NCBI GenBank assembly: GCA_903909415.1 | Contig: CAIVVS010000317.1 | Span: 1 to 50,974, forward strand | Source of the DNA: an uncultured Pseudomonadota bacterium | GTDB taxonomy: Bacteria > Pseudomonadota > Gammaproteobacteria > Burkholderiales > SG8-39 | Reading direction: 5' to 3' | DNA: 50,974 nt | Shown: positions 20,506 to 28,768 of the stretch, piece by piece | How the letters are laid out: every line of letters starts with the position of its first letter | Numbering within the stretch: the stretch's first letter is position 1 | The notes under the pieces: model-generated | The model's database searches: none | The model's input: the letters and a program-made list of their open reading frames with translations, nothing else | Told to the model about the DNA's origin: nothing | Program-made: the position numbers and the translations under genes

Positions 20506-21783
20506 TTGAACACACAATCGCCTCAAACCCTGGCGCAGAAGATCCTCGCGCGCGCCGCCGGACGTGACACGGTCACCCCGGGCGAGATCGTCGTGTGCAA
20601 GGTCGACCTCGCCATGACCCACGATTCCAGCGGCCCGCGCCGGCTGCAGCCCATGCTGGAGCGCCTCGGCGCCAAGGTCTGGGACATGTCGAAGTTCGTC
20701 TGCATCACCGACCACTACCTGCCGGCGCGCGACGAGGACTCGAAGAAGATCATCCAGATCACGCGTGACTGGGCGGCCGAGCACAAGCTCGCCAACTTCC
20801 ATGACGAGGAAGGCATCTGCCACGTGGTGCTGCCGGAGAAGGGCCACCTGCGCCCGGGGATGTTCGCCGTGGGCGGGGACAGCCATTCGCCCACCGGCGG
20901 GGCCTTCGGCACCTACATGTTCGGCATCGGCGCGACCGAGATGCTGGGCGTGGTGGTGACCGGCGAGATCTGGGTCAAGGTGCCGCAGACCATCCTGATC
21001 GAATGGAGCGGCAAGCTCAAGCCGGGCGTCTCGGCCAAGGACATGATGCTGCACCTGTGCGGCCGCATGGGCATGGACGGCGCGCAGTACCAGGCGGTGC
21101 AGTACGCGGGCGAAGCGGTCACGGCGCTGTCCATGCACGAGCGCATGACCCTGTGCAACATGGCCGCCGAGATCGGCGCGCAGACCGGCATGGTCGCGCC
21201 CGACGCGGTGACGCGCGACTGGCTGGCTTCCGTCGGCGTGACCGGCATCGACACCACGACCTGGCAGACCGACCCGGGCGCGCCGCTGGGCGAGCACCAG
21301 CGCCACGACGCCTCCGCGCTCGCGCCGCAGGTGGCCGCACCGCACAGCCCGGCGAATGCCTCGGCCGCCGGCGGGCACGCCAGCCAGAAGGTGCACGTGG
21401 CCTACATCGGCGCCTGCACCGGCGCCAAGCTGGACGACCTGCGCATGGCCGCGAGCGTGCTGCGCGGCAAGCGCGTCGCGCCGGGCGTGACCCTGATGGT
21501 GGGCGCGGCCTCGCTGCGCGACCAGAAGCAGGCCGAGGCCGAGGGCACGCTCGCCGCGCTGGTCGATGCCGGCGCGCAGCTGCTGCCCAATGCCTGCGGC
21601 GCCTGCGCCGGCTACGGGTCCTACACCTTCGATGCCGGCACGGTGGTGATCTCGTCCACCGCGCGCAACTTCCGCGGCCGCATGGGCTCGCCCGAGTCGC
21701 AGGTCTGGCTGGGCTCGCCCTACACCGTGGCCGCCTCGGCGGTCACCGGCCACATCACCGACCCGCGCGAGGTGCTGCAATGA
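20506..21783 (+). CDS. Aconitase-family hydratase, large subunit (LeuC/DmdA-like)
   Basis: A 425-residue [4Fe-4S] hydro-lyase large subunit of the LeuC/homoaconitase group. Cluster ligands are visible as Cys304 in IGACTGAK and Cys364/Cys367 in NACGACAGY. Other marks are DHYLPARDE, VGGDSHSPTGGAFGTYMFGIG and STARNFRGRMGS. It is shorter than bacterial LeuC (about 466) and in the range of the archaeal-type isopropylmalate and dimethylmaleate hydratases. Its pairing with a small subunit and a dimethylmalate-lyase-type gene, with no leuB or leuA, argues for hydration of a maleate, citraconate or dimethylmaleate-like diacid rather than leucine synthesis. The start is a TTG at 20506; no in-frame ATG or GTG is available upstream. 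Confidence 0.88.
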   Translation: MNTQSPQTLAQKILARAAGRDTVTPGEIVVCKVDLAMTHDSSGPRRLQPMLERLGAKVWDMSKFVCITDHYLPARDEDSKKIIQITRDWAAEHKLANFHDEEGICHVVLPEKGHLRPGMFAVGGDSHSPTGGAFGTYMFGIGATEMLGVVVTGEIWVKVPQTILIEWSGKLKPGVSAKDMMLHLCGRMGMDGAQYQAVQYAGEAVTALSMHERMTLCNMAAEIGAQTGMVAPDAVTRDWLASVGVTGIDTTTWQTDPGAPLGEHQRHDASALAPQVAAPHSPANASAAGGHASQKVHVAYIGACTGAKLDDLRMAASVLRGKRVAPGVTLMVGAASLRDQKQAEAEGTLAALVDAGAQLLPNACGACAGYGSYTFDAGTVVISSTARNFRGRMGSPESQVWLGSPYTVAASAVTGHITDPREVLQ

Positions 21784-22310
21784 GCGCCGCGGCGACCAAG
21801 GATGGCGCGGGCGGCCGCGCCTGGGTCTACGGCGACAACCTGGACACCGACGTGCTGGCGCCGGGCCGCTACATGAAGTTCGGCATCGAGGAAATCGCGC
21901 GCCACTGCCTGGAATCGGTGGACCCGGCCTTCGCCGGCACGGTGCAGGCCGGCGACGTGGTGGTCGCGGGGCGCAATTGCGGCGCGGGTTCCTCGCGCGA
22001 GCAGGCGCCGCAGGCGCTGAAGTTCCTCGGCGTGGCCGCGCTGATCGCGCCGTCGTATGCGGGCCTGTTCTACCGCAACGCGCTCAACCTCGGGCTGCCC
22101 GCGGTGGTTTGCCCAGAGGCCTCACGCATCCGCGCCGGCGACCGCGTGCTGGTGGACCCGCAGGCCGGGCGCATCACCATCACCAACACGGGCGTGACCA
22201 TCGCCTGCGAGCCGATCCCGGCGCACCTGATGCAGATGCTGACCGACGGCGGCCTGCTGCCACACCTGGAAAAGCGCCTCGCCCGCGAGCGCGCTGCCGC
22301 AAGCTCCTGA
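21780..22310 (+). CDS. Aconitase-family hydratase, small subunit (LeuD/DmdB-like)
   Basis: A 176-residue swivelling-domain subunit. It has GDNLDTDVLAPGRYMKFG, the substrate-binding NCGAGSSREQAPQAL loop, IAPSYAGLFYRNALNLGLPAV, and the ITITNTG end typical of LeuD. Its ATG overlaps the TGA of the large subunit (ATGA), which implies translational coupling and a heterodimer. The stop region contains an imperfect duplicate (CCTGAAACACG then CCTGAACACG, 22306-22326). Specificity would be set by the loop between residues about 28 and 35, which is unlike that of biosynthetic LeuD. Confidence 0.88.
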   Translation: MSAAATKDGAGGRAWVYGDNLDTDVLAPGRYMKFGIEEIARHCLESVDPAFAGTVQAGDVVVAGRNCGAGSSREQAPQALKFLGVAALIAPSYAGLFYRNALNLGLPAVVCPEASRIRAGDRVLVDPQAGRITITNTGVTIACEPIPAHLMQMLTDGGLLPHLEKRLARERAAASS

Positions 22311-22349
22311 AACACGCCTGAACACGCCCGACCAAGCAAGGAACACACG

Positions 22350-23258
22350 ATGAACGCACCCGCTCCCGCAATCGGTACCACCGGCCTGAAGGCGCGCCTG
22401 CACGCCGGCAGCATCCTGGTCGCCCCCGGCGTGTTCAACGCCTGGTCGGCGATGCTGGCCGAGTCCGCCGGCTTCGAGGCGGTCTACCTCTCGGGCGCGA
22501 GCATCGCCTATACGCGGCTGGGCCGGCCGGACATCGGCCTGGTGTCCATGGCCGAGGTGACCGACACGCTGGCCACCATCCGCGAGCGCATCGCGCTGCC
22601 GATCGTGGTGGACGCCGACACCGGCTTCGGCAACGCGCTGAACGTGCAGCGCACGGTGCGCGAGTTCGAGCGCGCCGGCGGCGGCGACGAGCCGGGGCGC
22701 GGCATGGGCATCCAGCTGGAGGACCAGACCATGCCCAAGCGCTGCGGGCACCTGGACGGCAAGACGCTGGTGTCCAAGGCCGAGATGGTGGGCAAAGTCC
22801 GCGCGGCGCTGGATGCGCGCCGCAGCGACCAGACCCTGGTGATCGCACGCACCGACGCGGTCGCGGTCGAGGGACTGGAGCCGGCGCTGGAACGCGCGCA
22901 GGCCTACCTCGAGGCCGGCGCCGACATGCTGTTCGTCGAGGCGCTGAGGAGCGACGAGCAGATGCTGGCCGCGACCAGCCGCTTCCAGGGCCGCGCGCCG
23001 ATGATGGCCAACATGGTCGAGGGCGGCAAGACGCCGGTGAAGCCGGCCGCCGAGCTGCAGAAGCTGGGCTACCAGTTCGTGATCTTCCCGGGCGGGCTGG
23101 TGCGCATGCTGACGCGCGCCGCCGGCGACTACTTCGCGGCGTTGAAGCGCGACGGCACCACCGACGCGATGCGCGAACGCATGCTGGACTTCGACGGCCT
23201 GAACGGCGTGCTGGGCACCAGCGACATGCTGGCGCGCGGCAAGAAGTACGACGGCTGA
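22350..23258 (+). CDS. PEP mutase/isocitrate lyase superfamily lyase (DmdC-like)
   Basis: A 302-residue TIM-barrel protein of the isocitrate lyase/PEP mutase superfamily. It has the Mg-binding DADTGFGN, IQLEDQTMPKRCGH with catalytic Cys132, and IARTDA. The KRCGH loop marks the lyase branch that includes 2-methylisocitrate lyase, oxaloacetate hydrolase and 2,3-dimethylmalate lyase. It is not phosphonate-type, which lacks this Cys. Directly behind an aconitase-type hydratase, the plausible reaction is cleavage of a substituted malate to pyruvate (or oxaloacetate/glyoxylate) plus a short carboxylate. AAGGA precedes the ATG. The exact substrate is inferred, not shown. Confidence 0.9.
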   Translation: MNAPAPAIGTTGLKARLHAGSILVAPGVFNAWSAMLAESAGFEAVYLSGASIAYTRLGRPDIGLVSMAEVTDTLATIRERIALPIVVDADTGFGNALNVQRTVREFERAGGGDEPGRGMGIQLEDQTMPKRCGHLDGKTLVSKAEMVGKVRAALDARRSDQTLVIARTDAVAVEGLEPALERAQAYLEAGADMLFVEALRSDEQMLAATSRFQGRAPMMANMVEGGKTPVKPAAELQKLGYQFVIFPGGLVRMLTRAAGDYFAALKRDGTTDAMRERMLDFDGLNGVLGTSDMLARGKKYDG

Positions 23259-23304
23259 GCGCGCGATGGCGCAACGGTGCTGACCTGACGGGCAGGAGCG
23301 ATAG

Positions 23305-25053
23305 ATGACCACGGAAACGCCTGTACTGATCGTCGGTGGCGGCCCGGTGGGCCTGACACTGGCGGCCGAACTCGGCTGGCGCGGCCAGGCCTGCATGCTC
23401 ATCGAGGAACGCACCGCGCCCACCGACCATCCGAAGGCGACGCTGCTGGGCGCGCGCTCGATGGAGTACTTCCGTCGCTGGGGCATCACCGACGCGATCT
23501 ACGCCGCGGCCATCCCGGAGGACACGCCCTACTCCATCACCTTCTCGACCCGGCTCACCGGCCACCTGCTGCACCGCGTGGTGTCGCCGTCCATCACCCA
23601 GACGCGCCAGCCCACGCCCGAGCTGCTCGCCAAGGTGCGCGAACTCGGCTGGTCGCCCTACTACAAGACGCAGATCGGCCAGCAGGCGCTGGAACCGGTG
23701 CTGTGGCAATTTGCAGAGAAGCAGCCGGCGCTGACGATGCGCCATGGCTGGAAGCTGGCGGGATTCTCCGAGGACGCGGGCGGCGTGACCGCGCGCATCA
23801 CGGAAGTCGCCAGCGGCCGCGAGGAGACGGTGCGCGCGCAATACCTCGCCGCCTGCGACGGCGGCGCGAGCATGGTGCGCAAGGGCCTGGGCATCCGCTA
23901 CAACGGGCGCGGCCAGATGCGCGCCAATGTGTCCTTCTACTTCCGTTCCAGCGAGTTCCTGAAATGCCACGGCCTGGGCCTGGCCAACCTGTATTTCGTG
24001 TTCACGCCGGACAGCTTCGGCGTGTTCACCGCGATCGACGGGCGCGACCGCTGGCTGTTCCAGTACTACTTCCTGGACGAGACGCGCAACACGGCGGACC
24101 TCGATGCCAAGGACGTGCTGACGCGCGCGCTGGGCCGCGAGTTCGCCTTCGAGCTGGAAGCCACGCAGCACTGGCACCACCACCAGTCGGTGGCGCGCAC
24201 CTGGCGCTCGCGACCCGGCCACCCGAAGAGCAGCGACGGCGCGGGCGGGCGGGTGTTCCTCGCCGGCGATGCGGCGCACCTGTTCGTGCCCACCGGCGGC
24301 GTGGGCATGAACACCGGCGTGGGCGATGCGATCGACCTCGCGTGGAAGCTGCAGGCCACGCTCGCCGGCTGGGGCGGCGCGGCGCTGCTGGACAGCTACG
24401 AGGCAGAGAGGAAGCCGGTCGCGGTGCGCAACAGCGTGATCTCGGCCAACAACTCCGACAAGATCGACATGGTGATGGACGAGACGCCGGCGGACATCGA
24501 GCGCGACGGTCCCGAAGGGGACAGGCTGCGCGCCGAGCTCGCCGGCAAGATCCGCTGGATGTCGCGCCAGTTCTCCTCGGCCGGCACGCACCTCGGTTAC
24601 CGCTACGTGGACTCGCCCATCATCGCGGCCGACGGCACGCCCGAGCCGCCGGACGACTTCACGCAGGTCGTCCCTTCGACCTGGCCAGGCTCGCGCGCGC
24701 CCCATGCCTGGATACGCGAGGGCGAGCACGCGGGCCGGTCCACGCTGGACCTGTTCGGCCGCGGCTACACGCTGCTCGCGCTGGGCGGCGACGCGGCTGC
24801 ACTGGCGAAGCAAAGCGGCATTGCGGCTGCGGCCGCAAAGGCCGGCGTGCCGCTGGAGCAGGTCACGCTCACCGATCCCGCGGTGTGCGCGCTGTACGCG
24901 ACGAAGCTGGTGCTGCTGCGGCCGGACGGCCACGTCGCCTGGCGCGGCGATACGGCGCCTGCGGACGCCGACGCGCTGGTCGCCAGGGTGCGCGGCGCAG
25001 CGCCGGTGCAGGCGCCGGTCCCCGCGAAAGTCGCCGCGCAGGTGCCCGCGTGA
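23305..25053 (+). CDS. Group A flavin monooxygenase with thioredoxin-like tail
   Basis: A 582-residue single-component FAD hydroxylase. The N-terminal Rossmann motif is VGGGPVGLTLAAE. The DG motif is CDGGASMVRKGLGI, and the GD motif is VFLAGDAAHLFVPTGGVGMNTG. A C-terminal thioredoxin-like domain of the MhpA/phenol hydroxylase kind ends YATKLVLLRPDGHVAWRG (about residues 470-560). NAD(P)H and O2 would hydroxylate an aromatic or N-heteroaromatic ring. AGGAG precedes the ATG. The Ala/Pro-rich tail overlaps the ABC ATPase start by GTGA. Within this cluster it is one of two monooxygenases, which suggests successive ring hydroxylations. Confidence 0.92.
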   Translation: MTTETPVLIVGGGPVGLTLAAELGWRGQACMLIEERTAPTDHPKATLLGARSMEYFRRWGITDAIYAAAIPEDTPYSITFSTRLTGHLLHRVVSPSITQTRQPTPELLAKVRELGWSPYYKTQIGQQALEPVLWQFAEKQPALTMRHGWKLAGFSEDAGGVTARITEVASGREETVRAQYLAACDGGASMVRKGLGIRYNGRGQMRANVSFYFRSSEFLKCHGLGLANLYFVFTPDSFGVFTAIDGRDRWLFQYYFLDETRNTADLDAKDVLTRALGREFAFELEATQHWHHHQSVARTWRSRPGHPKSSDGAGGRVFLAGDAAHLFVPTGGVGMNTGVGDAIDLAWKLQATLAGWGGAALLDSYEAERKPVAVRNSVISANNSDKIDMVMDETPADIERDGPEGDRLRAELAGKIRWMSRQFSSAGTHLGYRYVDSPIIAADGTPEPPDDFTQVVPSTWPGSRAPHAWIREGEHAGRSTLDLFGRGYTLLALGGDAAALAKQSGIAAAAAKAGVPLEQVTLTDPAVCALYATKLVLLRPDGHVAWRGDTAPADADALVARVRGAAPVQAPVPAKVAAQVPA

Positions 25054-25892
25054 GCGCGCCCGGCTCCGCGGCGTCGTCGATGGGCATCGACCTGAAGCAG
25101 GTCGAGAAGTGGTACGGCACCACCGACGAGCCGGTGTTCGCGCTGTCGCAGACCGACCTCGCGATCGCGCAGGGCGAGATCCTGGTGCTGCTCGGCCCCT
25201 CGGGCTGCGGCAAGACCACGCTGCTGCGCATGATGGGCGGGCTGCTCGCGCCCACCCGCGGCAGCATCCGCGTCGCCGGACACGACCTGTGGCTGCAGGG
25301 CGCGGCCAGCCGCAACGGCGAGGCGGTGCGCGAACTGGGCATGGTGTTCCAGGACGCCAACCTGTTCCCGTGGATGAACATCGAGGACAACATCGCGCTG
25401 CCGCTGGAACTGCGCGGCGTGGACAAGCCCACGCGCCTGGCGCGCGCGCGCGAGCTCACCCAGCTGGTGGGCATCGCCGGCTTCGAGAAGCGCTGGCCGC
25501 GCGAGCTGTCCGGCGGCATGCGCCAGCGCGCGGCGATCGCCCGCGCCCTCTCGTACGACCCGCACATCCTGCTGATGGACGAACCCTTCGGCGCGCTGGA
25601 CGCGATGACGCGCGATGCGATGAACCTGGAGCTGCAGCGCATCTGGATGGACACGGGGGAAGGCAAGGGATCCCCCGCGCGCTCCAGGAAAACCATCGTG
25701 CTGGTGACGCACTCGATCTCCGAGGCGGTGTTCCTCGCCGACCGCATCGTGCTGCTGTCGCCGCGGCCCGGCAAGATCGACAGCGTGATCGACGTGCGCT
25801 TCGAGCGCCCGCGCGGCATCGACCTGCAGGCGAGCGTGGAGTTCGCGTCCATCGTGAACAAGCTGCGCCACCGGCTGGAGGAAATCTCGTGA
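25050..25892 (+). CDS. ABC transporter ATP-binding protein, NitT/TauT type
   Basis: A 280-residue ATPase like SsuB/TauB/NrtD. It has Walker A GPSGCGKTT, Q loop FQDANLFPW, signature LSGGMRQRAAIARAL, Walker B ILLMDEPFGALD and the H loop VTHS. The GTG start at 25050 overlaps the monooxygenase stop (GTGA); an ATG at 25080 is an alternative. It energises uptake through the permease encoded next. No TauA/SsuA-like binding protein is present in the window. Confidence 0.93.
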   Translation: MSAPGSAASSMGIDLKQVEKWYGTTDEPVFALSQTDLAIAQGEILVLLGPSGCGKTTLLRMMGGLLAPTRGSIRVAGHDLWLQGAASRNGEAVRELGMVFQDANLFPWMNIEDNIALPLELRGVDKPTRLARARELTQLVGIAGFEKRWPRELSGGMRQRAAIARALSYDPHILLMDEPFGALDAMTRDAMNLELQRIWMDTGEGKGSPARSRKTIVLVTHSISEAVFLADRIVLLSPRPGKIDSVIDVRFERPRGIDLQASVEFASIVNKLRHRLEEIS

Positions 25893-26740
25893 ACCCGGTG
25901 AACGAAACTGCGATGGACAAACCCCTGCCGCCGCCGGAACTGGGCGCGCGCCGCGCCACGCTCGGCAGCGCCCTGCCCTGGATCACCACGCCGCTGCTGC
26001 TGGTGCTGTTCTTCGGCATCTGGCATGTGTACGTGTCGAGCACCGGCATCTCCGCCTTCATCCTGCCCGCGCCCGCCGCCGTCTGGGAGGGATGGAAGGA
26101 GCTGATGGTCACGCGCAGCACCTGGGCGCACACCTGGACCACCATCTACGAAACCCTGGCGGGCTTTTTCTGGGCCTCGCTGGTTGGCGTGTCGCTGGGC
26201 GTGGCGCTGGGCAGGGTGCGCTGGCTGGAGCTGACGCTCAACCCCTTCGTGATCGCCACCCAGGTGGTGCCCAAGGTCGCGCTGGTGCCGCTGATGATCG
26301 TCTGGTTCGGCTTCGGCATGACCTCCAAGATCATCATCGCCGCGGTGCTGGCCTTCTTCCCCATCCTCACCAACACGGTGCTGGGCGTGAAGTCGGTGGA
26401 CCCGGGGCACCGCGACGTGATGACCAGCCTGAACGCGACGCGCTGGATGGTGTTCCGGCGGCTGGAACTGCCGTCCTCGCTGCCCTACATCCTCACCGGC
26501 ATGGAAATCGGCGTGGTGCTGGCCATCATCGGCGCGGTGGTGGGCGAGTTCCTCGGCGGCAACCAGGGCCTGGGCTACATGCTGGTGGCCAAGATGAACG
26601 CCTACGAGACCGACATGCTGTTCGCGGTGATCATCCACATGACCATGGTCGGCTTCCTGTTCTATTTCGTGATCGGCGCGATGCGCCGGCTGCTGATTCC
26701 CTGGCATGACTCGGTGGTCATCGAGCGAAATGCTAAATAG
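25889..26740 (+). CDS. ABC transporter permease, NitT/TauT type
   Basis: A 283-residue inner-membrane permease with about six spans, first at PWITTPLLLVLFFGIWHVYV. The EAA-type loop is present near VDPGHRDVMTSLNATRWMVFRRLELPSSLPYI. The GTG start at 25889 follows GGAGGA at 6 bases and overlaps the ATPase stop, so the two are coupled. Substrates of this transporter class include nitrate, taurine, sulfonates, pyrimidines and aromatic acids. With no binding protein nearby, a distant one must serve it, unless one of the Bug proteins does, which would be unusual. Confidence 0.92.
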   Translation: MNPVNETAMDKPLPPPELGARRATLGSALPWITTPLLLVLFFGIWHVYVSSTGISAFILPAPAAVWEGWKELMVTRSTWAHTWTTIYETLAGFFWASLVGVSLGVALGRVRWLELTLNPFVIATQVVPKVALVPLMIVWFGFGMTSKIIIAAVLAFFPILTNTVLGVKSVDPGHRDVMTSLNATRWMVFRRLELPSSLPYILTGMEIGVVLAIIGAVVGEFLGGNQGLGYMLVAKMNAYETDMLFAVIIHMTMVGFLFYFVIGAMRRLLIPWHDSVVIERNAK

Positions 26741-26797
26741 TCAATATAATCAGCAACTTATGTTATTTTCAGGCATTTTCTGGACGGACCTGCGCGC

Positions 26798-28051
26798 ATG
26801 AGTGCCAAGCGCGTGCTGGTGGTGGGTGCGGGGCCGGTCGGGCTGACGACCGCGCTCGCGCTGGCGCGCGCCCATAGCGGGACGACCATGCGCGTTCACG
26901 TGTTCGAGCGCCGCGACACGCCCAACCAGACCTCGCTCGCGTCGACCTTCCACAGCCCGACCATCGCGATGCTGGAGGACCTGGGCGCGGCCGGTGGCCT
27001 GCTCGCGCACGGCCAGCCGGTGCCGGCCATCGCCTACTTCGACTGCGGCGCGTTGGCCGCGCGCCTGGACATGGCGCTGCTGGCCGGCGACACGCGGCAT
27101 CCGGGACGCAACCACTACGAGCAGGGCAAGCTTTGCCTGGACCTGCTGGCCATCCTGCGCGGCCTGCCGAACGTGTCGCTGCACTTCGGCGCGGCGGCGA
27201 GCGCGGCTGTGCCCCAGGCCGACGGCGTCGAACTGCGGCTGGAGGACGGCAGCGTGCAGTGCGGCGACTACCTGGTGGCGGCCGACGGTGCCCGCAGCGC
27301 GGTGCGTGAATCGCTCGGCATTGCCTTCGACGGCGTGGACTATCCGTCGCGGGTGCTGCGCGTGATCACCAGCGCCGACCTGCGCAAGCTCCTTCCGCAG
27401 GCCGAACCGATCTCCTACCTGTATGACGGCGAGCGCTCGGTGAGCCTGCTGAAAATGCCCGAGGTCTGGCGCATCGTCTATCGCCTCGCGCCGGACGAGT
27501 CCTCGGAAGCAGCACTGGAGGACGCCTCGGTGCGCGCGCGCCTGGCCCACACCTTCGGGCCCTTCATCGGCCGTGCCGCGCCCTCGGCCGATGCGGCCGC
27601 GCTGCCGGTGGTCTACAAGGACGTGTACTCGGCCAGCCGCCGCGTGGCCGGCGCCTGGCGCGCCGGGCGCGTGCTGCTCGCGGGCGATGCGGTGCACGTG
27701 ACCAACACCCGCGGAGGCATGAACATGAACTGCGGCATCCACGATGCGCTGGCGGCGGCCTCGGCCATCGTCGCCTCCATGGCCGCGTCCAGAGCGGCTG
27801 CCGACCCGGAAGCACCGCTGGAGGCCTACGCCGCCGCACGCTCGCGCGTGGCGCGCGAGCTGCTGATCCCGCGCACCGACGGCAACATCACCGCCGGCAG
27901 CGCCCGCCTCGCGCAGATGCGCGCGCTGGCCGCGGACCCCGCCGGCCTGCGCGCCTACCTCTCACGCGCCTCCATGCTGGACATGGTGGCGCCTCCCCAT
28001 GATTCGTTGTCTGCGCCGCCCCACAGGAGTCCGAACCATGCGCTGGCCTGA
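26798..28051 (+). CDS. FAD-dependent monooxygenase, second copy
   Basis: A 417-residue group A flavin hydroxylase without the thioredoxin tail. Motifs are VVGAGPVGLTTALALA, the DG motif VAADGARSAVRESLGI, and the GD motif VLLAGDAVHVTNTRGGMNMNCG. It is only distantly similar to the monooxygenase at 23305, so it probably acts on another intermediate; 6-hydroxynicotinate 3-monooxygenase (NicC) and salicylate hydroxylase are the same size. It follows a 57-base AT-rich gap (26741-26797) that may hold a promoter, with TATAAT at about 26750, though I see no good -35. Its end overlaps the next gene by 14 bases. Confidence 0.9.
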   Translation: MSAKRVLVVGAGPVGLTTALALARAHSGTTMRVHVFERRDTPNQTSLASTFHSPTIAMLEDLGAAGGLLAHGQPVPAIAYFDCGALAARLDMALLAGDTRHPGRNHYEQGKLCLDLLAILRGLPNVSLHFGAAASAAVPQADGVELRLEDGSVQCGDYLVAADGARSAVRESLGIAFDGVDYPSRVLRVITSADLRKLLPQAEPISYLYDGERSVSLLKMPEVWRIVYRLAPDESSEAALEDASVRARLAHTFGPFIGRAAPSADAAALPVVYKDVYSASRRVAGAWRAGRVLLAGDAVHVTNTRGGMNMNCGIHDALAAASAIVASMAASRAAADPEAPLEAYAAARSRVARELLIPRTDGNITAGSARLAQMRALAADPAGLRAYLSRASMLDMVAPPHDSLSAPPHRSPNHALA

Positions 28052-28757
28052 ACCCACCCGCCGCGTCGGTATCATCACGCCGCCGGCCAATCCCACCGTC
28101 GAGCCGGAGCTGCATGCCCTGCTGCCCGAGGGCGTGGCCATGTACAGCGCGCGCCTGCCGGTGTTGCCCGGGGACCTGCTGTCGCGCAACCGCGCCTACG
28201 GCGAGAACTACCTCCCGGCGATGCGGAGCTTCGGGAACCTGAAGCTGGAGGCCTTCTACATCGGCATGACCGGCGTGTCCTACCCGCGCGGGCTGGACGG
28301 CGACCGGGCCTGGAACGAGGACATGAGCCGCGAAATCGGCGCGCCGGTGTGCACCGCGAGCCTGGCCATCATCCAGGCGCTGCAGCACCTGGGCATCGGC
28401 AGGATCGTGCTGGTCTCGCCCTATCCCAAGTGGCTCACCGACGAGTCGGTGAAGTACTGGCTGTCTGCCGGACTCGACCTGGTCCAGGTGGTGTCGGTGG
28501 CCGACGAGAAGCATCCCTATGACCTGGGCTCGGAGCTGGTGGCAACGGCCATGGCCAAGGTGCAGGTACCTTCGGGCGCAGCAGTGGTGCTGACCGGCAC
28601 CGGCCTGATCACCCTGCCGACGCTGCTCGAGTGGCGCTCGCGCATCGCCGCGCCGCTGCTGTCGTCCAACATCTGCGGCACCTGGTTCCTGTGCCGCGCG
28701 CTGGGCATCGCGCCCTCGCCCCTGTTCGCTGCCGCCACGCCGGCGCTCGCGGCATGA
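28038..28757 (+). CDS. Asp/Glu racemase superfamily protein, AMDase-like
   Basis: A 239-residue member of the arylmalonate decarboxylase / maleate cis-trans isomerase group. It opens RVGIITPPANPTVEPELHALLP, as in maleate isomerase (NicE) and AMDase. By memory-based comparison, the two family cysteine positions are occupied by Met77 (IGMTGVSY; Gly in AMDase) and Gly187 (VLTGTGLITL; Cys188 in AMDase). Other Cys remain (Cys105, and one or two near the end) but are not the catalytic ones. Thus it is either an enzyme with different chemistry or a non-catalytic relative. I chose the ATG at 28038 because AGGAG precedes it; the open frame starts at 27999. Confidence 0.82.
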   Translation: MRWPEPTRRVGIITPPANPTVEPELHALLPEGVAMYSARLPVLPGDLLSRNRAYGENYLPAMRSFGNLKLEAFYIGMTGVSYPRGLDGDRAWNEDMSREIGAPVCTASLAIIQALQHLGIGRIVLVSPYPKWLTDESVKYWLSAGLDLVQVVSVADEKHPYDLGSELVATAMAKVQVPSGAAVVLTGTGLITLPTLLEWRSRIAAPLLSSNICGTWFLCRALGIAPSPLFAAATPALAA

Positions 28758-28768
28758 AGGAGTCCCGC

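Noticed and set aside
19408..21780. Long minus-strand open frame opposite the Bug and LeuC-like genes
   Set aside because: No motif and complementary to strong plus-strand genes.
20506..22310. Leucine biosynthesis leuCD
   Set aside because: No leuA or leuB nearby, a shorter large subunit and the catabolic neighbours argue against it, although the fold is the same.
22350..23258. Isocitrate lyase partner of aceB or phosphonate-metabolism PEP mutase
   Set aside because: At 302 residues it is far too short for AceA (over 430), and the KRCGH loop excludes a PEP mutase.
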